A DNA stretch of 45,783 nucleotides from Deltaproteobacteria bacterium (lineage in GTDB: Bacteria > Desulfobacterota > GWC2-55-46 > DRQE01). This document shows positions 44,851 through 45,783 of the stretch, piece after piece. A program made the position numbers and the translations under genes. Every line of letters begins with the position of its first letter. The stretch's first letter is position 1. The stretch is from assembly GCA_024278765.1 (NCBI GenBank), contig JAJRSM010000021.1, positions 1-45,783 of the forward strand, in the 5' to 3' direction. Under the pieces are notes generated by a model, which was given only the letters and a program-made list of their open reading frames with translations, had not been told where the DNA came from and did no database searches.

Positions 44851-45092
44851 ATGAAGCGTTGGGGCCTGAGTTTTACAGGTAGTATTCTTTTTCTCATCGT
44901 GCCCCTAACCGCCAGCGGTGCGCGGCTCCATTTTGAAAAGGTATACCAAAAAGTCTGGTGTGACAGGCAAGAAGGGATTACGGAATATCGGCTTAATAAA
45001 AGGACTGGAGATACTGGGAACGCCTTAACTCAGTCGCCGAAAAAACAGATATTACGGTCTGGACAATAACACCCGAACACTTAAAAAAGTAA
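44851..45092 (+). pseudogene. Small secreted protein gene with a large internal deletion and frame change
   Basis: The first part has a signal peptide (MKRWGLSFTGSILFLIVP) then HFEKVYQKVWCDRQEGITEYRL cut at about 45000, the N-terminal half of a family I know as YQxxWC...EYRLxDxTRVDCLT proteins. The normal continuation (DCLT, EFDFAxKW, IGQxLYY) is missing. In the next frame, from 44999, the reading is KDWRYWERLNSVAEK then TDITVWTITPEHLKK and TAA at 45090-45092. This matches the C-terminal end of the same family. So about 70-80 codons have been lost between CTTAAT and AAGGACTGG. The frame of the first part runs on to a stop at 45069 with unrelated residues. Function unknown; the missing part resembles a nuclease-like core, recalled from memory. 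Confidence 0.65.
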
Positions 45093-45111
45093 ATAAACCA
45101 TGGCACACCCG

Positions 45112-45663
45112 ATGAAAACAACAATCTGCCTTCTAATTCTAATCCTTTTACCTACGCCCCTCCTTGCCGGAGAGATCTATAAGTGGATCGACGACAAAGG
45201 CACAATTCACTTCACCGACAACCCGTCAAAAGTGCCTACCGAGTTTAAGGGTAAGACCGACATAACCACTACTGCCCTTACAATAGAAGAAGAGCTTGCT
45301 ATCACAGTGCAACGTTATGACAAAGCTCTTGAAAATAAAGACCTTTCACCTGCTGAAAGAGATAAAGCCTTTCAGGTTTTAGAAGAAAAACTAGAATTAC
45401 TTAAGAAAAAAGCTACTACTGAAAGCAATAAAAAACTAAAACACATCCAACTAAGAGGGGATGAAAGGATTAAAGTCCTTACCGAAAACTATGAAGATAC
45501 CGTTAAAGCAATTGATAGAAAAGCCAAGCGTAAAGCAAAAGCAGACGTACAAAGGGTTTGGAGTCTCTGGTCAGGCAAGGAATGGGGAAGGTTATGGAAG
45601 CAAGGTACCATGAAGAGCAAAAGCCTGTACTCTCGAAAAGCCTTTGCCCTTGCCCCTGTTTAG
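45112..45663 (+). CDS. DUF4124-domain secreted protein, probably cut short by the IS
   Basis: 183 aa from the ATG at 45112 (another ATG at 45100 is in frame; neither has a clear ribosome site). Signal peptide to about residue 19 (LLAGEIYKW). The DUF4124 signature IYKWIDDKGTIHFTDNPSKVP is at about residues 21-41. A Lys/Glu-rich coiled coil follows to about residue 145. The last residues (SRKAFALAPV) and the TAG at 45661 coincide with the presumed IS terminal sequence TAGTGGACAC, so the native C-terminus may be lost. Function of DUF4124 proteins is unknown; they are periplasmic. Confidence 0.8.
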   Translation: MKTTICLLILILLPTPLLAGEIYKWIDDKGTIHFTDNPSKVPTEFKGKTDITTTALTIEEELAITVQRYDKALENKDLSPAERDKAFQVLEEKLELLKKKATTESNKKLKHIQLRGDERIKVLTENYEDTVKAIDRKAKRKAKADVQRVWSLWSGKEWGRLWKQGTMKSKSLYSRKAFALAPV

Positions 45664-45783
45664 TGGACACATCGAAAGGTTAGTGATAAAAAGCTACCAT
45701 AGGAGGTGTTCAGATGGAAGAGAAACGAGGTCGTAAGAGTTTTGACCGTGAGTTCAAGCGCGAGGCAATAAGTTTTATTATGG
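45661..45783 (+). mobile_element. Left end of a second IS3-family insertion sequence (partial)
   Basis: TAGTGGACACATCG at 45661 looks like an IS3-family left terminal repeat, followed after about 40 bases by AGGAGGTGTT and an OrfA start codon. It is in the same orientation as the element at 1-202, but its end sequence does not match the inverse of that right end, so it is probably a different IS. The exact boundary may be a few bases off. Confidence 0.75.
45714..45783 (+). CDS. IS3-family transposase OrfA, N-terminal fragment (3' end outside window)
   Basis: 23 residues are visible: MEEKRGRKSFDREFKREAIS and a few more. The RxFDxEFKREAI start is typical of the helix-turn-helix OrfA (HTH_Tnp_1) of IS3 elements. 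The ribosome site AGGAGG lies 7 bases upstream. Confidence 0.8.
   Translation, partial: MEEKRGRKSFDREFKREAISFIM

Overview
The window reads as a chromosomal segment of an anaerobic, metal-respiring-type bacterium, most likely a Desulfuromonadales-like deltaproteobacterium (Desulfobacterota/Desulfuromonadota) or a similarly cytochrome-rich uncultured lineage. The grounds are the very large multiheme c-type cytochromes, two proteins that match the OmcS cytochrome-nanowire layout, many NHL propellers and TPR proteins, and a nadD-rsfS-rlmH-gpmI order that I recall from Geobacter relatives. There is no rRNA in the window, so the taxon is inference.

Edges (1-2.8 kb and 44.4-45.8 kb). Both ends lie in IS3-family elements, with different terminal sequences. 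Genes beside them are decaying. A secreted propeller gene has a nonsense codon, a probable lost start and an IS-truncated 3' end. zwf has one in-frame amber codon. A small secreted-protein gene near the right end has an internal deletion. A DUF4124-like gene ends at the right IS.

Extracellular electron transfer locus (3.15-27.3 kb). It holds a propeller lipoprotein, a 706-aa putative outer-membrane beta-barrel, three CsgG-like proteins, a HAMP membrane protein, a SurA-like PPIase, a 26-heme lipoprotein, a 16-heme secreted cytochrome with one CX4CH site, an NHL propeller and a 3-heme lipoprotein. Then come a receiver/HD-GYP regulator and two separate six-heme OmcS-like cytochromes, each with its own NHL propeller, plus TPR proteins. 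The simplest reading is a periplasm-to-outside electron conduit with assembly and export factors and two filament-type cytochromes. The first OmcS-like gene has a near-consensus promoter, a roughly 250-nt leader with pseudoknot-like pairing, and a strong terminator.

Housekeeping region (27.5-44.2 kb). This holds an HU-like protein, a nucleotide-sugar epimerase, a YhaM-like exoribonuclease, an arsenosugar pair (AhpD-like plus ArsS radical SAM), nadD, rsfS (probable CTG start), rlmH, a LapA/LapB-like TPR protein, gpmI, a 55-aa zinc-ribbon protein, tilS, gamma-carbonic anhydrase, ppx, guaB, guaA and a LOG-family protein. An 18-bp tandem array bounded by 19-bp inverted repeats lies behind gpmI.
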